The notes below the pieces were generated by a model. It saw only the letters and a program-made list of their open reading frames with translations. It was not told the origin of the DNA and did no database searches. DNA of 48,423 bases, from assembly GCA_947258385.1 (NCBI GenBank), contig CAMYII010000075.1, forward strand, positions 1,960 through 50,382, in the 5' to 3' direction. This stretch comes from Acidiferrobacterales bacterium. Lineage in GTDB: Bacteria > Pseudomonadota > Gammaproteobacteria > Acidiferrobacterales > SZUA-150. The translations under genes were made by a program, and so were the position numbers. The first letter of the stretch is position 1. Each line of letters starts with the position of its first letter. Positions 16,382 to 27,200 of this stretch are shown piece by piece.

Positions 16382-19381
16382 TCACAGCCTGAACACCTCC
16401 ATACCGAAATCACCGTATTGTTCCAGGGTGGTGCTATTGGTGATAATCGCGACACTCGCGCGCTCGGGCTTGAAGTATGTCTCGCCTACACGCTTCAGCT
16501 CGTCCAGGCTGACACCCAACACCCGCTTGCGGAAGCGCTCGCGCTGCTCCGGGGTACGGCCGTAGAGCATGTTGTAAAAAGCATCTTTGGCCTCGCCGAC
16601 GGGTGAACCCGGCTTGTCGATGCCGCTGACTACGCCCAAGATGGCTTCTTCTACCTGCCGCCACTCGTGTTTATTGTTCAACAACCAATCGATAGCACGA
16701 TCGAAATCCTCCAGGGTCTCTTTCAAACGGGGATCACGATAGGAATAAAAACGAAACGCGGCGACTCCGGTTTCATGGCCTGCCCCACCGCCGTACGCAC
16801 CACCCTGCTCGCGAATCGTGCGGTGCAGAAAACCGTTTCTCAGGAACCCGCCGAGCACGGAGAGCGCGGCTGCGTCTTCATGCTCAATTGGCACCGTGGG
16901 ATAGGCCTTGGCGCAGAAATTGACCTGCGTGCTGGTGACCCAGAGTTGTCGCACCTGCCGGCGCACTTCCGGCAGGCCGAACGGCACAAAACCATCAGTC
17001 CCGTCTGCGCCCTGCCCCCAGGCGGTTTTCAGATCACTGATCAGGCGATCGTGTATGTCCTGTTCGGCCACGACCAGAAACTGCCTTGGTGCGGCCAACA
17101 TACGCGCGTGGAGTTGCCCGAAGCTATCGGCCAGATTCTTTATCTTGGCTTCATCATCGAGGCCGTCATCCAGTTGCTTCAGAAACTGAATTCCGGCAAG
17201 GCCGCGCAGTCGATGCGTAATTGCCGCTGACGGACTCATACCGCTGGTCGCCGCCGTCATCGCCAGATTGTGACCGTTGCCGGTGATGCTGCGTTCCAGG
17301 CGCGCCCGCTGCTGGCTGATCAGCTCACGGATACGGCCCAGTTCATCGAAACGTACTTGTTCCAGCGTCTGCTGCATCAGCTCGCAGAGCTCGCTATGGT
17401 TACGGGCCAGCGCTTTACCTGAGAGTACGAAATGCCCGGTGATATCCTGTACATTGTCTATCTTCCCCCGCAAAGAGGTATAGGCGTTAATGCCGCCGCT
17501 GATGCTGGCCTGCCATGCCTGCGTCGCCAGATAGTCACGGCCGCCGCAGCCCACTTCCGGCAAACACGCCGTATAATAAGGCATGACGCTTAACAACTCG
17601 CCGTCCAGGGCGGGGAGTTCGGTAACGATCTCCTGGTAGACCAGACCGTTGGTGCCCTGTGCGAAATACGTAAGCGGACTGCCGCCCACGGCCTCGCCCG
17701 TCCCCTTGGCGATCTGCATGCCCGCCGGCACATCCTCAAGCCCGACCTTGGGCAGGATGTCCGGGTCATCCTGCTGTTGCTGGCGGGCCGCCAACCGGGC
17801 GGCGAGGTCCACGACCCCGGTCTTGTCCGCGTCACTCATCGCCGCCTTCATGGCCGTCAGGCGCTCGGCCTCGGCCAGTTGACGGCGCCTGCTCAGCTCT
17901 GTGTCGGGTCTCATAGTCAAACGCACGCGGTGTGGATTCTCGATCAGCCACTCGCGCACCAGGGCCTTGATGAAATCCGGGTCCTTGATGTCCTGACGCA
18001 GCTGCTCCAAAACCGGATCAAGATTGAGCGGCGCCACCGGGTCACCCAGATGGATGGCGGGCGACAGGCCCTCTAACAGCAACTGCAGGCCATAGGGATA
18101 GCCGTCTCCTGTTACTTCACGCTGACTGAGCTCAATCTGGTGCAACACGGCTTCCACCCGTTCCTGAGGGACGCCATCCTCGGCGACCTTGCTCAGGACA
18201 TCCAACACCAGGGTCTCTACGGCCGCGGCGTTTTCGGGTCTGGAGCCTTCCAGGCCGCACATAAAACTCATCTCGCGGTTGGAGTCTTCTGTCCCGCACA
18301 ACGGCGACGGTGCGCTGCCGAGCTCGGTCGTCTCCAGGGCATGGCGCAGCGGCGAGGCGCTGTTGTCCAGCAATACGCCCGAGAGCAAACGCGCCTTGAG
18401 CAGTTCCTCAAGACTGATACTACGGCCCAACAACCACCCCAGAACGATATGCGTTTTGTCCTGCGCCGCCTCACCGGCATCAAGCGCGTAGCTCTCTTCA
18501 ACGACGACAGGCGCCGAATAGCGCTTCTCGTCGTTCACGACGATACCGCTATCCAGCCGTTCAAAACGCGCAAGCGCCCGCTCCTGCATGCGGTCATGGT
18601 GCTCGATGGCCGGTATGTCGCCGTAGGTCATGAAGACCGCGTTCGAAGGGTGATAATGGGTCTTGTAGAAATCCTTGAGTTGTTCGTAACTCAGATCGGG
18701 AATGTGCTCCGGGTCGCCGCCACTGTTGTGGTGATAGGTGGTCGTCGGAAAAAGGTGGCTGCTCAGGCTCTGCCAAAGACAGTTGATAGGCGAACTCATC
18801 GCGCCCTTCATTTCGTTGAATACCACGCCCTTGAAGACCAGATCGCTGCCCGGATCATCGGGGACCGCGAATTCGACACGGTGGCCTTCCTGCGCGAAAT
18901 CGAGCTCATGAAGCCGCGAGAACAACACCGCGTCGAGATACACGTCCATGAGATTGTTGAAGTCTTTCCTGTTCTGACTGGCAAAGGGATAGGCGGTCCA
19001 ATCGCTGCTGGTAAATGCATTCATAAACGTGTTCAGCGAGCGGCGAATCATCATGAAAAACGGATCGCGCACGGGATAGCGCTCGCTGCCACACAGCACT
19101 GTATGCTCCAGGATATGCGCAACCCCGGTGGAATCCATCGGGACGGTACGCAAGGCCACGAGGAACACATTTTCCGGATTGTCGGCCGCCAGATGAAAAT
19201 GTCGCGCACCGGTCTTCCTGTGCCGATATTCCTCGACGCTGATATTCAGCGACTCGATGCGCTCACTGCGCAGCCATTCGAATGCAGCATGCACCGCATT
19301 CGCGTCTTCGCCTTTGGTCGCAATCACGCGGGGATCCGCTACCCGGCGTGCCTGACCGCTCTTACTTTTTGCCTGTGCCAT
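16382..19381 (-). CDS. M16C zinc metalloprotease, presequence protease (PreP)-like
   Basis: A 999-residue pitrilysin/insulinase-family peptidase. The inverted zinc motif HILEH lies at residues 89-93 (zinc ligands His89 and His93, catalytic base Glu92), followed by TVLCGSERYPVRDPFFMM and, about 80 residues on, a GVVFNEMKGAMSSP segment that supplies the third ligand. Four M16-like domains in one chain fit the PreP/M16C group. No signal peptide is present, so it is probably cytoplasmic and degrades short unfolded peptides. The gene appears intact. It is on the same strand as, and 58 nt upstream of, the SirB1-like gene. Confidence 0.93.
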   Translation of the reverse strand: MAQAKSKSGQARRVADPRVIATKGEDANAVHAAFEWLRSERIESLNISVEEYRHRKTGARHFHLAADNPENVFLVALRTVPMDSTGVAHILEHTVLCGSERYPVRDPFFMMIRRSLNTFMNAFTSSDWTAYPFASQNRKDFNNLMDVYLDAVLFSRLHELDFAQEGHRVEFAVPDDPGSDLVFKGVVFNEMKGAMSSPINCLWQSLSSHLFPTTTYHHNSGGDPEHIPDLSYEQLKDFYKTHYHPSNAVFMTYGDIPAIEHHDRMQERALARFERLDSGIVVNDEKRYSAPVVVEESYALDAGEAAQDKTHIVLGWLLGRSISLEELLKARLLSGVLLDNSASPLRHALETTELGSAPSPLCGTEDSNREMSFMCGLEGSRPENAAAVETLVLDVLSKVAEDGVPQERVEAVLHQIELSQREVTGDGYPYGLQLLLEGLSPAIHLGDPVAPLNLDPVLEQLRQDIKDPDFIKALVREWLIENPHRVRLTMRPDTELSRRRQLAEAERLTAMKAAMSDADKTGVVDLAARLAARQQQQDDPDILPKVGLEDVPAGMQIAKGTGEAVGGSPLTYFAQGTNGLVYQEIVTELPALDGELLSVMPYYTACLPEVGCGGRDYLATQAWQASISGGINAYTSLRGKIDNVQDITGHFVLSGKALARNHSELCELMQQTLEQVRFDELGRIRELISQQRARLERSITGNGHNLAMTAATSGMSPSAAITHRLRGLAGIQFLKQLDDGLDDEAKIKNLADSFGQLHARMLAAPRQFLVVAEQDIHDRLISDLKTAWGQGADGTDGFVPFGLPEVRRQVRQLWVTSTQVNFCAKAYPTVPIEHEDAAALSVLGGFLRNGFLHRTIREQGGAYGGGAGHETGVAAFRFYSYRDPRLKETLEDFDRAIDWLLNNKHEWRQVEEAILGVVSGIDKPGSPVGEAKDAFYNMLYGRTPEQRERFRKRVLGVSLDELKRVGETYFKPERASVAIITNSTTLEQYGDFGMEVFRL

Positions 19382-19650
19382 CGCTGAATTCCGCTACCTC
19401 GTCGCATTGTCACGGACAGTGAGACTGTCCAAAACGCCCGGACTCACGCGCTGAAAACGTGAAACCGGGCCAGATTGCTATGTTCTGGCGCTAAAACGTA
19501 TACCATAAATCTGGGTCTTAAACGAAATAATACAAGGAAATACCAGTGCTATTTTGTGGGATAGGAGATCAGGCTTCCCTGCGTCCAGAGGCGTCCCCGG
19601 CCTGGCGGCCCGACCGCGACGTTTCCGGTGCTGCCATGGCGGGCAGCGTG

Positions 19651-20550
19651 CTACAGCGCCCTAATCTGGTAACCTTTTTGCCTAAGCAACTCTACGATGC
19701 CGTTTTTGCCCACCAAATGGCCGGCCCCAACCACAATAAAATACGTCTTCCCCTCCTTCAACAACTCTTGAATCTTCGTTGTCATGGCGTTATTCCGATC
19801 CAAAAAGACCAGCTTGTAAAAGCGCTCGGTCCCGGGTGTTGCCCGGAAACTTGCGGTAATCACGGAATCCATCTCTGCTGCATCGCCATTTTTCCAGGCG
19901 TCCATCATTGTTTCCAGGTACTCGCCACCTTGCTCTACTTCTTTTAATGTCTGCGAGAGAAACAGTTCTTGTTCCGCTTCCGATAAACTTGCAAACAAGT
20001 CAAACTGCCGGGAGATGGATTCAAGTTCGATGATAGGTTTCTTTTTATTGGCCCTTTGCATGAAATACCGGTCGATACCAAGCCTCTCGCTATAGCCGTT
20101 GTGCTTCAATGCAAGCGTGACGAGCGTTATGGATGCAAGCCACGGCTTTTGTGCCTGAAACAGCTCAACCGGAACGCCGTATCGCACTGCCGCGTGACTC
20201 AGGGCCTGCCAGGTCTCTGGCTCGATGTGATTCTTTAAACTCGAGCCATCGGTATACATGCCTTGACCTGCGACCATCTGGGCGACCATCACAGGATCCA
20301 CGTCCATGATATTCGCCTCGACGACCAGTGCATCGGATTCTGCGAAGGCGTCCATGACCGCGGGCGCAAGCGGATACATGTCCGGTTTGCCAAAATGAAT
20401 CGAGCCGAGCAGGTAGGCGGTGCCGGAGCGTGAAGACACCTGCCACAGCAACTGACCCTCGCTCGCCCGGGCGCTCGATACCACGATAACCGACAGCTGC
20501 AGGAATAACAGCAACGCCTGGGTAGTGCGACGGCGTAAACAGTAAGACAT
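19651..20550 (-). CDS. TraB/GumN family protein, exported
   Basis: A 299-residue protein with a signal peptide (hydrophobic residues about 10-25, ending VSSARA-S). The TraB/GumN signatures are LLGSIHFGKPDMYPL near residue 47, VVEANI, and VVGAGHLVGKNGIVELL near the C-terminus. Members are proposed haem-binding or metalloprotease-like proteins related to Tiki; the biochemical role in bacteria is unclear. Its neighbours give no pathway clue. The 3' end is followed by about 270 nt before the M16 gene start on the same strand. Confidence 0.88.
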   Translation of the reverse strand: MSYCLRRRTTQALLLFLQLSVIVVSSARASEGQLLWQVSSRSGTAYLLGSIHFGKPDMYPLAPAVMDAFAESDALVVEANIMDVDPVMVAQMVAGQGMYTDGSSLKNHIEPETWQALSHAAVRYGVPVELFQAQKPWLASITLVTLALKHNGYSERLGIDRYFMQRANKKKPIIELESISRQFDLFASLSEAEQELFLSQTLKEVEQGGEYLETMMDAWKNGDAAEMDSVITASFRATPGTERFYKLVFLDRNNAMTTKIQELLKEGKTYFIVVGAGHLVGKNGIVELLRQKGYQIRAL

Positions 20551-20583
20551 AGGGCTGCCCCTGGTTCTTTACCTTAATATTAA

Positions 20584-20646
20584 CGAACCTCTGAAACGGT
20601 TCGTCCCTGGACCGCAGGAAGCGCTGACCTAATCAGGGCTTCCTTA
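20584..20646 (-). mobile_element. Internally deleted copy of the 42201-type MITE-like element
   Basis: On the minus strand this reads GAAGCCCTGATTAGGTCAG, then CGCTTCCTGCGGTCCAGGGA, then ACGAACCGTTTCAGAGGTTC. The first two blocks match the left end of the 203-bp element at 42201 (CTCAGGGCTTCCTGCGGTCC, AGGGACGGACCGTC) and the last matches its right terminal repeat (CAGAGGTTCCC). The middle about 140 bp is missing. It lies just upstream of the GumN-like gene start. Confidence 0.65.
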
Positions 20647-20735
20647 AATGAGTTACCGATAGTGTTTGTGCGGCACGATGATCAAACATTTAGACCCGAT
20701 GTCAATCGAACACCGCTTACAGGCAAATCGACACT

Positions 20736-20773
20736 AGCAGGATGCTGAAAAACTTGCTTTTCAGCATCCTGCT
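20736..20773. repeat. Palindrome of the TAGCAG family downstream of the paiB-like gene
   Basis: A perfect 16-bp stem, AGCAGGATGCTGAAAA at 20736-20751 with its complement at 20758-20773, and loop ACTTGC. It lies 23 nt past the stop of the paiB-like gene. The left arm is preceded by CT, giving CTAGCAG as in the other copies; the right flank is GCTCG instead of GCTAG. Confidence 0.85.
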
Positions 20774-20796
20774 CGACAACAAATACACAGTGAAAC

Positions 20797-21420
20797 TTAG
20801 TCCGCGCGTTCCTGACTTTCCATCAACCTGGCGATGTTCGTGCTCCAGTGCGATGGCTCCTGTTCTAGTCGTTGAATAATACGCTTACGGTCATCGCTTG
20901 AGCGGTTTTGGCTGAGCTTATATTTTCCCTGGATGTCGGTTATTTCGATTTCAAATCCGATTATCATCCCGAGCAGCGCATCGATCTTATTATCTGGCAA
21001 ATCAGGCTCCCATGGCGGCTCATAGCGTGATTCATGAACCTTGGTCAGTGTCGTGACCAGATCCCAGAGTGTCTGTTTGTCTTCTATCAATCTGGATTTG
21101 CCATAGACATGAACTGCAACGTAATTCCAAGTGGGCACGCCGGGGCTGTTGTACCAGGACGGTGAGACATAAGCATGCGGGCCATGGAAAATCGTCAGGG
21201 CCTGGCGCGCGTCTCCCAAGGACTGCCAGTGCGGATTGCCCCGCGCCATGTGGCCCGAGAGCTTGCCGTGCGGTCCTTCACTTGGCTCAAACAAAAAAGG
21301 CAGATGGCTCGCAAAGGGTACGCCATCGTGCATAGAGACAAGAATCCCAAAGCCATTCTCGCTGATGAACGCCTGCAGCCGCTCCTCTCTGTCTTCTCTG
21401 AAATGTTCCGGTATGTACAT
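20797..21420 (-). CDS. PaiB-like FMN-binding split-barrel protein
   Basis: 207 residues. It opens MYIPEHFREDREERLQAFI, the classic PaiB start, followed by ASHLPFLF, GHMARGNPHW, IFHGPHAYVSPSWY and VPTWNYVAVHVYG. These are the FMN/flavin-type split-barrel motifs of the PaiB/FMN_bind_2 family. In Bacillus, PaiB is a negative regulator of sporulation and degradative-enzyme genes; in proteobacteria the role is undefined. No PaiA acetyltransferase partner is adjacent. The gene is flanked by a palindromic repeat at its 3' end and stands alone. Confidence 0.88.
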   Translation of the reverse strand: MYIPEHFREDREERLQAFISENGFGILVSMHDGVPFASHLPFLFEPSEGPHGKLSGHMARGNPHWQSLGDARQALTIFHGPHAYVSPSWYNSPGVPTWNYVAVHVYGKSRLIEDKQTLWDLVTTLTKVHESRYEPPWEPDLPDNKIDALLGMIIGFEIEITDIQGKYKLSQNRSSDDRKRIIQRLEQEPSHWSTNIARLMESQERAD

Positions 21421-21679
21421 AGAGGGAAAGGCAAAAGTTATAGTGGTATAAATGCCGATCGGTTTGGATTAAGTGAGCCTATCGGCGATGCATACAGAGA
21501 TTTGCGCAGCCGCCGAGAGTAGCAAGCGCGACCTCGCTCATGCATGAAAGCGCACAGATGATGCAGCCATGGGCACCGGCCTTGCCGTACGCCTTGCGCG
21601 CGCCTGGGTCACATAGAACCGGTATCCGTAAACTACCGGGTGATTCAAACGCGAATATCTGGTCGTCCTCGCCAACTTC

Positions 21680-22147
21680 TCAGTTCATCTCCTTGGCAAG
21701 TTGCAGCACTTTGACCGCATGACTTTTGGCGTTCACGCCATAGAGTGCGTGGCGTATTATGCCTTTTTTATCGATAATGAACGTGGAACGCACGATCCCC
21801 ATATTCTTGATGCCCTCCGTTTCCTTTTCCTGCCAGACGCCGTAGTCCTCACAAATCTCCCCGTCGATATCGGCCAGAAGCTGGACAGCCAGCCCATGTT
21901 TATCCCTGAACGAGGCGTGGCTTGCACAGTCGTCCTTGCTCACGCCCAGCACTACGGTATCCAGAGCTGCGAAGTCCTCCTCCATGTCACTGAAGTCTAT
22001 GGCTTCGAGGGTACATCCGGAGGTATTGTCTTTCGGATAAAAATAAAGCACGACGTTTTGCTTACCCTTGAAGTCCGAAAGCTCGACCATTTTCATATCG
22101 GCGTCGGGTAAGCTGAAATCGGGCGCGGCCTCTCCAGGCTTTAACAT
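21680..22147 (-). CDS. bcp: Thioredoxin-dependent peroxiredoxin, Bcp/PrxQ type
   Basis: 155 residues, starting MLKPGEAAPDFSLPDADMKM. The ATG at 22147 is preceded by a G-rich ribosome-binding site; a frame opening at 22198 is not needed. The peroxidatic Cys45 sits in YPKDNTSGCTLEA. The resolving Cys of E. coli Bcp, five residues later, is replaced by Ile50. A second cysteine, Cys74 in SKDDCASHASF, lies in the region where some PrxQ proteins carry their resolving Cys, so the enzyme could be an atypical 2-Cys or a 1-Cys form. It reduces hydrogen peroxide and alkyl hydroperoxides in the cytoplasm. Confidence 0.93.
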   Translation of the reverse strand: MLKPGEAAPDFSLPDADMKMVELSDFKGKQNVVLYFYPKDNTSGCTLEAIDFSDMEEDFAALDTVVLGVSKDDCASHASFRDKHGLAVQLLADIDGEICEDYGVWQEKETEGIKNMGIVRSTFIIDKKGIIRHALYGVNAKSHAVKVLQLAKEMN

Positions 22148-22385
22148 AACCACCCCCCAACCACGACAGTAGAATAATTTTCCACGTCTTCGATCCAATT
22201 CAACAATTTTTCATGCGCTCGCCGCGTCCCTGCACGCGACGCCGCGATGACGAATCTCCCCGGGTACAGTGTCCTCTCTTGCGCCAACTTTTTCCCACCC
22301 TGTTGCGGCAAACCAAAGACCGGATGCCGACACGCTTATCGCGACACTGTCACCGAATGAACCTCTGAGTCGACCAGGACTCCCT

Positions 22386-22422
22386 TAGCAGGATGCTGAA
22401 AAACAAGTTTTTCAGCATCCTG

Positions 22423-22425
<3 letters not shown>
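22386..22425. repeat. Palindrome of the TAGCAG family overlapping the pgm stop codon
   Basis: A perfect 19-bp inverted repeat, TAGCAGGATGCTGAAAAAC at 22386-22404 and its complement at 22407-22425, separated by only AA. Read on the minus strand, the pgm stop codon TAG is its first triplet, exactly as in the glcG-like gene. The transcript would form a very stable hairpin directly at the stop codon. Confidence 0.9.
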
Positions 22426-24117
<1,692 letters not shown>

Positions 24118-24237
24118 TCAGCCCCGTCCGCTTCCCCAAAGATTCATCACCCGGTAACATTGGTTTCACGGCCGTGCCCGCGCAGGATCAGTGAACGGGA
24201 CGCCGTCGATCCCGGTAAGCCCCCCGGAGATACCGCG

Positions 24238-25122
24238 ATGTCACTCCGCACCCGCGATTTCGCCTGGCTGATATTAACCGGGGTCTTCATCGGCAGCGAT
24301 ACCTTGTTTGCCGACGACAACACGCTCGTGCCCATAGCAACATCCGACGCCGCCTTTGCCCATCCGCGCGACCTGACGCTCGATCCCGGCGGCCGCTTTC
24401 TGTACGTCGCGGACATGAACAACGACCTGGTCAAGGTACTGGAGCCCCGCTCGCTCAAGGTGCTCGGCGCCATCGGCCGCGGCGAGCTCAGCCGCCCGCA
24501 TGACGTCGCCTTCGATACCGTCGGTCGGCTGTTGGTCGCCGACAGCGGCAACGATCGCATCGCCATTTACCGCGTGGACGGCGCCACCGGGCCATATTTA
24601 GCGGAGCTGCGCGACGGCTTGGACAGCCCTGAAGGTGTCGCCGTCGACAACCAGGGACTCATCTATGTGACCAACGCGGGGCTGCACAATGTCGTCGGTT
24701 ACAAGAACGGCAGGCGGCTGGCCGCCGCCGGCACCCACGGAAGCAAGGCCGGTGAGTTCCGCCGCCCACACGATGTTGAGCTAGGGCCGGACGGGATGCT
24801 GTACGTGGCGGATCCGGGCAACGATCGCATCCAGCTCCTGAAGGTCGTCGACACCCTGGAAGGCGGCTCATTTGATTTCAACGAACCGAAATATCTCGCA
24901 TTGGATGAAAAAGGGTGGTTGTACGTCGCCGATCAGTACAACAACGAGATCAAGATCTTTGATGAAGCCCGCACACCGCTGGCCAGCATTGGCAGCGCGA
25001 GCGACAGCCCGAACAGCCCTGCTCTGAACAGGCCTGAGGGGGTGGAAGCGAGAAACGGGAATATCTGGGTCGCGGACACCTATAACAACCGCGTCATTCA
25101 CTACCGCTGGCGGCATCACTAG
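24238..25122 (+). CDS. Exported NHL-repeat (six-bladed propeller) protein
   Basis: About 294 residues. Starting at the ATG at 24238 (CGGAGA upstream) gives a signal peptide, MSLRTRDFAWLILTGVFIGS, with cleavage near LFA-DD. The rest is a run of NHL repeats with recurring LYVADxxND and GxLLVADSGNDRIAIY-type units: FLYVADMNNDLVKV, LLVADSGNDRIAIY, LYVADPGNDRIQLL, LYVADQYNNEIKIF and IWVADTYNNRVIHY. About six units form a beta-propeller, probably periplasmic. No catalytic function can be assigned. It is divergent from pgm, and its 3' side carries a truncated repeat element. Confidence 0.85.
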   Translation: MSLRTRDFAWLILTGVFIGSDTLFADDNTLVPIATSDAAFAHPRDLTLDPGGRFLYVADMNNDLVKVLEPRSLKVLGAIGRGELSRPHDVAFDTVGRLLVADSGNDRIAIYRVDGATGPYLAELRDGLDSPEGVAVDNQGLIYVTNAGLHNVVGYKNGRRLAAAGTHGSKAGEFRRPHDVELGPDGMLYVADPGNDRIQLLKVVDTLEGGSFDFNEPKYLALDEKGWLYVADQYNNEIKIFDEARTPLASIGSASDSPNSPALNRPEGVEARNGNIWVADTYNNRVIHYRWRHH

Positions 25123-25245
25123 CCGGCGGCAAGTGCGGCCTCCCACGCGCGGCTGCCCGTCGAGAGCCGAATGGCGACGACGCCGGCCTAAAGGATGGAA
25201 TTTGCCGCCAGCCCCTACAGCGGGAGGCGGCGAGCACATGCGCCG

Positions 25246-25342
25246 CGGCGAAGCGATGCGAGAGTAGCGGTACACGGATGTAGGCGCCTGCGGAGCCAAG
25301 GATAGAAAAAGTCCGTAAAAGGGCTTTTTCAGCACCCTGCTA
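25246..25342. mobile_element. Truncated MITE-like element ending in a TAGCAG-type terminus
   Basis: The core GAGTAGCGGTACACGGATGT, then GCCTGCGGAGC and AAGGAT, is shared with the element at 42201-42403, but the right end differs: it is GGCTTTTTCAGCACCCTGCTAG rather than TTCATTCAGAGGTTCCC. The end matches the palindrome family at 11727, 20736 and 22386, suggesting those palindromes are joined termini of this second element type. The last three bases are the stop codon (TAG on the minus strand) of the LOG-family gene. Confidence 0.7.
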
Positions 25343-26038
25343 GGGGGTGTCAATACCGAGAACGCCTTGGCTCTTGTGCGTCGCCTCTTTCATCAGCCGC
25401 TCCTTCCATTCCCTGTGACGGCTCATCGTCGCCAGGACTTCCTGCGGGTCATCTGTGACGGTGATGAAGTTCAGCTCGTGCTCCGAAATGGCCTCATACT
25501 TGAGCATGGTGTCATTGATCCATTGCAACAGCCCGTGCCAGTAGGCCGTACCGAACAGAACCAGTGGCAGGGGATGAATCTTCAGTGTCTGCATCAATGT
25601 CAACGCCTCGAAGAACTCATCCAGCGTACCAAAACCACCCGGCATGCAGACATATCCCATGGAATGTTTGACGAACATCACCTTGCGCGCGAAAAAGTAA
25701 CGGAATTCGATCGACATGTTTTGATAGGGGTTGGGTTTCTGTTCCTGAGGCAATTCAATGTTAAGCCCGATCGACAGCTTGCCCTGCTCGGCCGCCCCCT
25801 TGTTGGCCGCTTCCATGATGCCGGGTCCTCCGCCGGTAATGACCGTGTACCCATGTTGGGCGAGCAGCCCAGCGATCTCGAGCGCCTTCTGGTAATACTC
25901 GGTATCCGGCTTAAGCCTTGAGGAACCGAAGATAGAGACCGCAAAACCGATGTCGGACAGCTTGTCGAAACCTTCGGTGAATTCGCTAATGATCCTGAAC
26001 AGGCGCCAGGATTCATCGCCTTTGAGATCTTCAATCAC
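25340..26038 (-). CDS. LOG family (Rossmann-fold nucleotide-binding / phosphoribohydrolase-like) protein
   Basis: About 232 residues. VSIFGSSRLKP opens the Rossmann fold, and GGGPGIMEAANKGA and MPGGFGTLDEFFEALT are the LOG/lysine-decarboxylase-like motifs; the second is PGGxGTxxE with its catalytic-type Glu. Relatives cleave nucleoside 5'-monophosphates (cytokinin-activating LOG, PpnN-like), so a nucleotide N-glycosidase activity is likely, with the substrate unknown. GTG at 26038 has GGAGG 6 nt upstream and is preferred over a GTG at 26062. The stop TAG is supplied by a repeat terminus. Confidence 0.87.
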   Translation of the reverse strand: MIEDLKGDESWRLFRIISEFTEGFDKLSDIGFAVSIFGSSRLKPDTEYYQKALEIAGLLAQHGYTVITGGGPGIMEAANKGAAEQGKLSIGLNIELPQEQKPNPYQNMSIEFRYFFARKVMFVKHSMGYVCMPGGFGTLDEFFEALTLMQTLKIHPLPLVLFGTAYWHGLLQWINDTMLKYEAISEHELNFITVTDDPQEVLATMSRHREWKERLMKEATHKSQGVLGIDTP

Positions 26039-26314
26039 GCTCGTCCTCCAACCCTGCGCCACTATCGAACACCGGTTTGTTTTCCCCCGTGTCTGTTACT
26101 GTCAAGAATAGCCCAAGCATTCTGCACGCGATACCCGGGGCCTGTGCCGCCGGGCGCCGGGGACCCGGGATCCAGCCGGCAACACATTTAAAACCAGCAG
26201 CTATTGCGTGGCTATTTCCGGCCACGGATCGGGTATAACTGGCGACTGTTCAGAATCGTGAGCCCTGACCCGCTGTCCATCGGGCTCACCGGAAGCCAAC
26301 TGGAGATGCTACAG

Positions 26315-26605
26315 ATGAACTTGACTGTCGATACCGAGGGGTTCTTGGTCAATCGCGACGACTGGTCCGAGGAGGCGGCACGGGAGCTGGCGCGCGCCGA
26401 CGGCATGGAGGTCAGCGATGAGATCATGCGCTACATCGTCGAGGCCCGTAAGATGTACGACGCAAACGGCGTCGTGCCGCCCATCCGTAAATTCGCCAAG
26501 GCCATGGATGTCAGCACCAAGGACCTCTATGACACGTTCCAAAAGGGGCCGATGAAGCTGATCTGCAAATGGGGCGGACTGCCCAAACCGACTGGTTGTG
26601 TCTGA
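26315..26605 (+). CDS. Compact DsrC/TusE-family sulfur-carrier protein with both cysteines
   Basis: 96 residues. The N-terminal TVDTEGFLVNRDDWSEEAAR and the C-terminal arm end GGLPKPTGCV place it in the DsrC/TusE family. The arm has both conserved cysteines, Cys84 (CysB) and Cys95 (penultimate CysA), spaced C-X10-C as in DsrC. The loop between the central helices and YDTF is short (AKAMDVSTKDLYDTF) and lacks the roughly 8-residue insertion usual in true DsrC, a TusE-like trait. DsrC carries sulfur as a trisulfide; TusE relays sulfur for tRNA 2-thiolation. The start at 26315 follows GGAG by 10 nt; an ATG at 26306 is possible. No tus or dsr genes are adjacent. Confidence 0.88.
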   Translation: MNLTVDTEGFLVNRDDWSEEAARELARADGMEVSDEIMRYIVEARKMYDANGVVPPIRKFAKAMDVSTKDLYDTFQKGPMKLICKWGGLPKPTGCV

Positions 26606-26696
26606 CGGCCTCGCCGCGCGCGATTAAATCGCCTGCCGCGAGACCAAGGGCACGGGGGAGCGCCCCGGCCAATGCGATACCGCGCAAGGCAAAGGC

Positions 26697-27158
26697 CTAC
26701 CAGGTCAATTTGACCTCACCCTCACGCTCAAACGGAATTCTAACGAAGCGTTTTAGCACTACGAGACGCCCGCGCAGGCGGTAACGCAGGGCCTGGCTGC
26801 GGCCCGATCGCCAGTCGCGCAGTTGCTCCACCACCTGCGCGAAATCAACGGCTCCCTCAACGGCCGCCAACTGCTCGCCGAACGCGGGAACCGTAAAAGG
26901 CTCGCCGCTTACCCCGCGCGTGAAGTCCCTGCCGTTCAGCGCCAAGTCGTATTCCAAGCGGCTGACAGGGAGATTAAAGGCATTGGGGTTCTGTATGCGC
27001 AACGTTAGACGGTAGCGTTGCTCCCGGCTGGAAACACTGAGCATTTGCAGATTCACCAGGCTGATGCGCGGGGGATCGACGCGGGTGGGGATCGCTGCGC
27101 ACCCGGCAAGCAGCAATGCCGCGGCGACTAACCCCATGCGCCAGCGTGAATGACTCAT
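26697..27158 (-). CDS. LEA14-like (water-stress/hypersensitive response domain) lipoprotein
   Basis: 153 residues. The signal sequence MSHSRWRMGLVAAALLLAGC has a lipobox, with lipidation expected at Cys20. The mature part is a LEA type-2 (WHy) beta-sandwich: ISLVNLQMLSVSSREQRYRL, LRIQNPNAFNLPVSRLEYDL, NGRDFTRGVSGEPFTVPAFG. Such proteins are membrane-anchored periplasmic proteins linked to stress tolerance, with no known ligand. It starts 42 nt after the radical SAM gene stop on the same strand and may be the second gene of that transcript. Confidence 0.88.
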   Translation of the reverse strand: MSHSRWRMGLVAAALLLAGCAAIPTRVDPPRISLVNLQMLSVSSREQRYRLTLRIQNPNAFNLPVSRLEYDLALNGRDFTRGVSGEPFTVPAFGEQLAAVEGAVDFAQVVEQLRDWRSGRSQALRYRLRGRLVVLKRFVRIPFEREGEVKLTW

Positions 27159-27200
27159 GCCCTTACCTCGCGCGAGCCTCGATCCAGCCGGCAGATCACC

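Noticed and set aside
18140-19387. 415-codon plus-strand frame opposite the M16 protease
   Set aside because: Antisense shadow of a full-length, motif-complete protease; no ribosome-binding site or domain.
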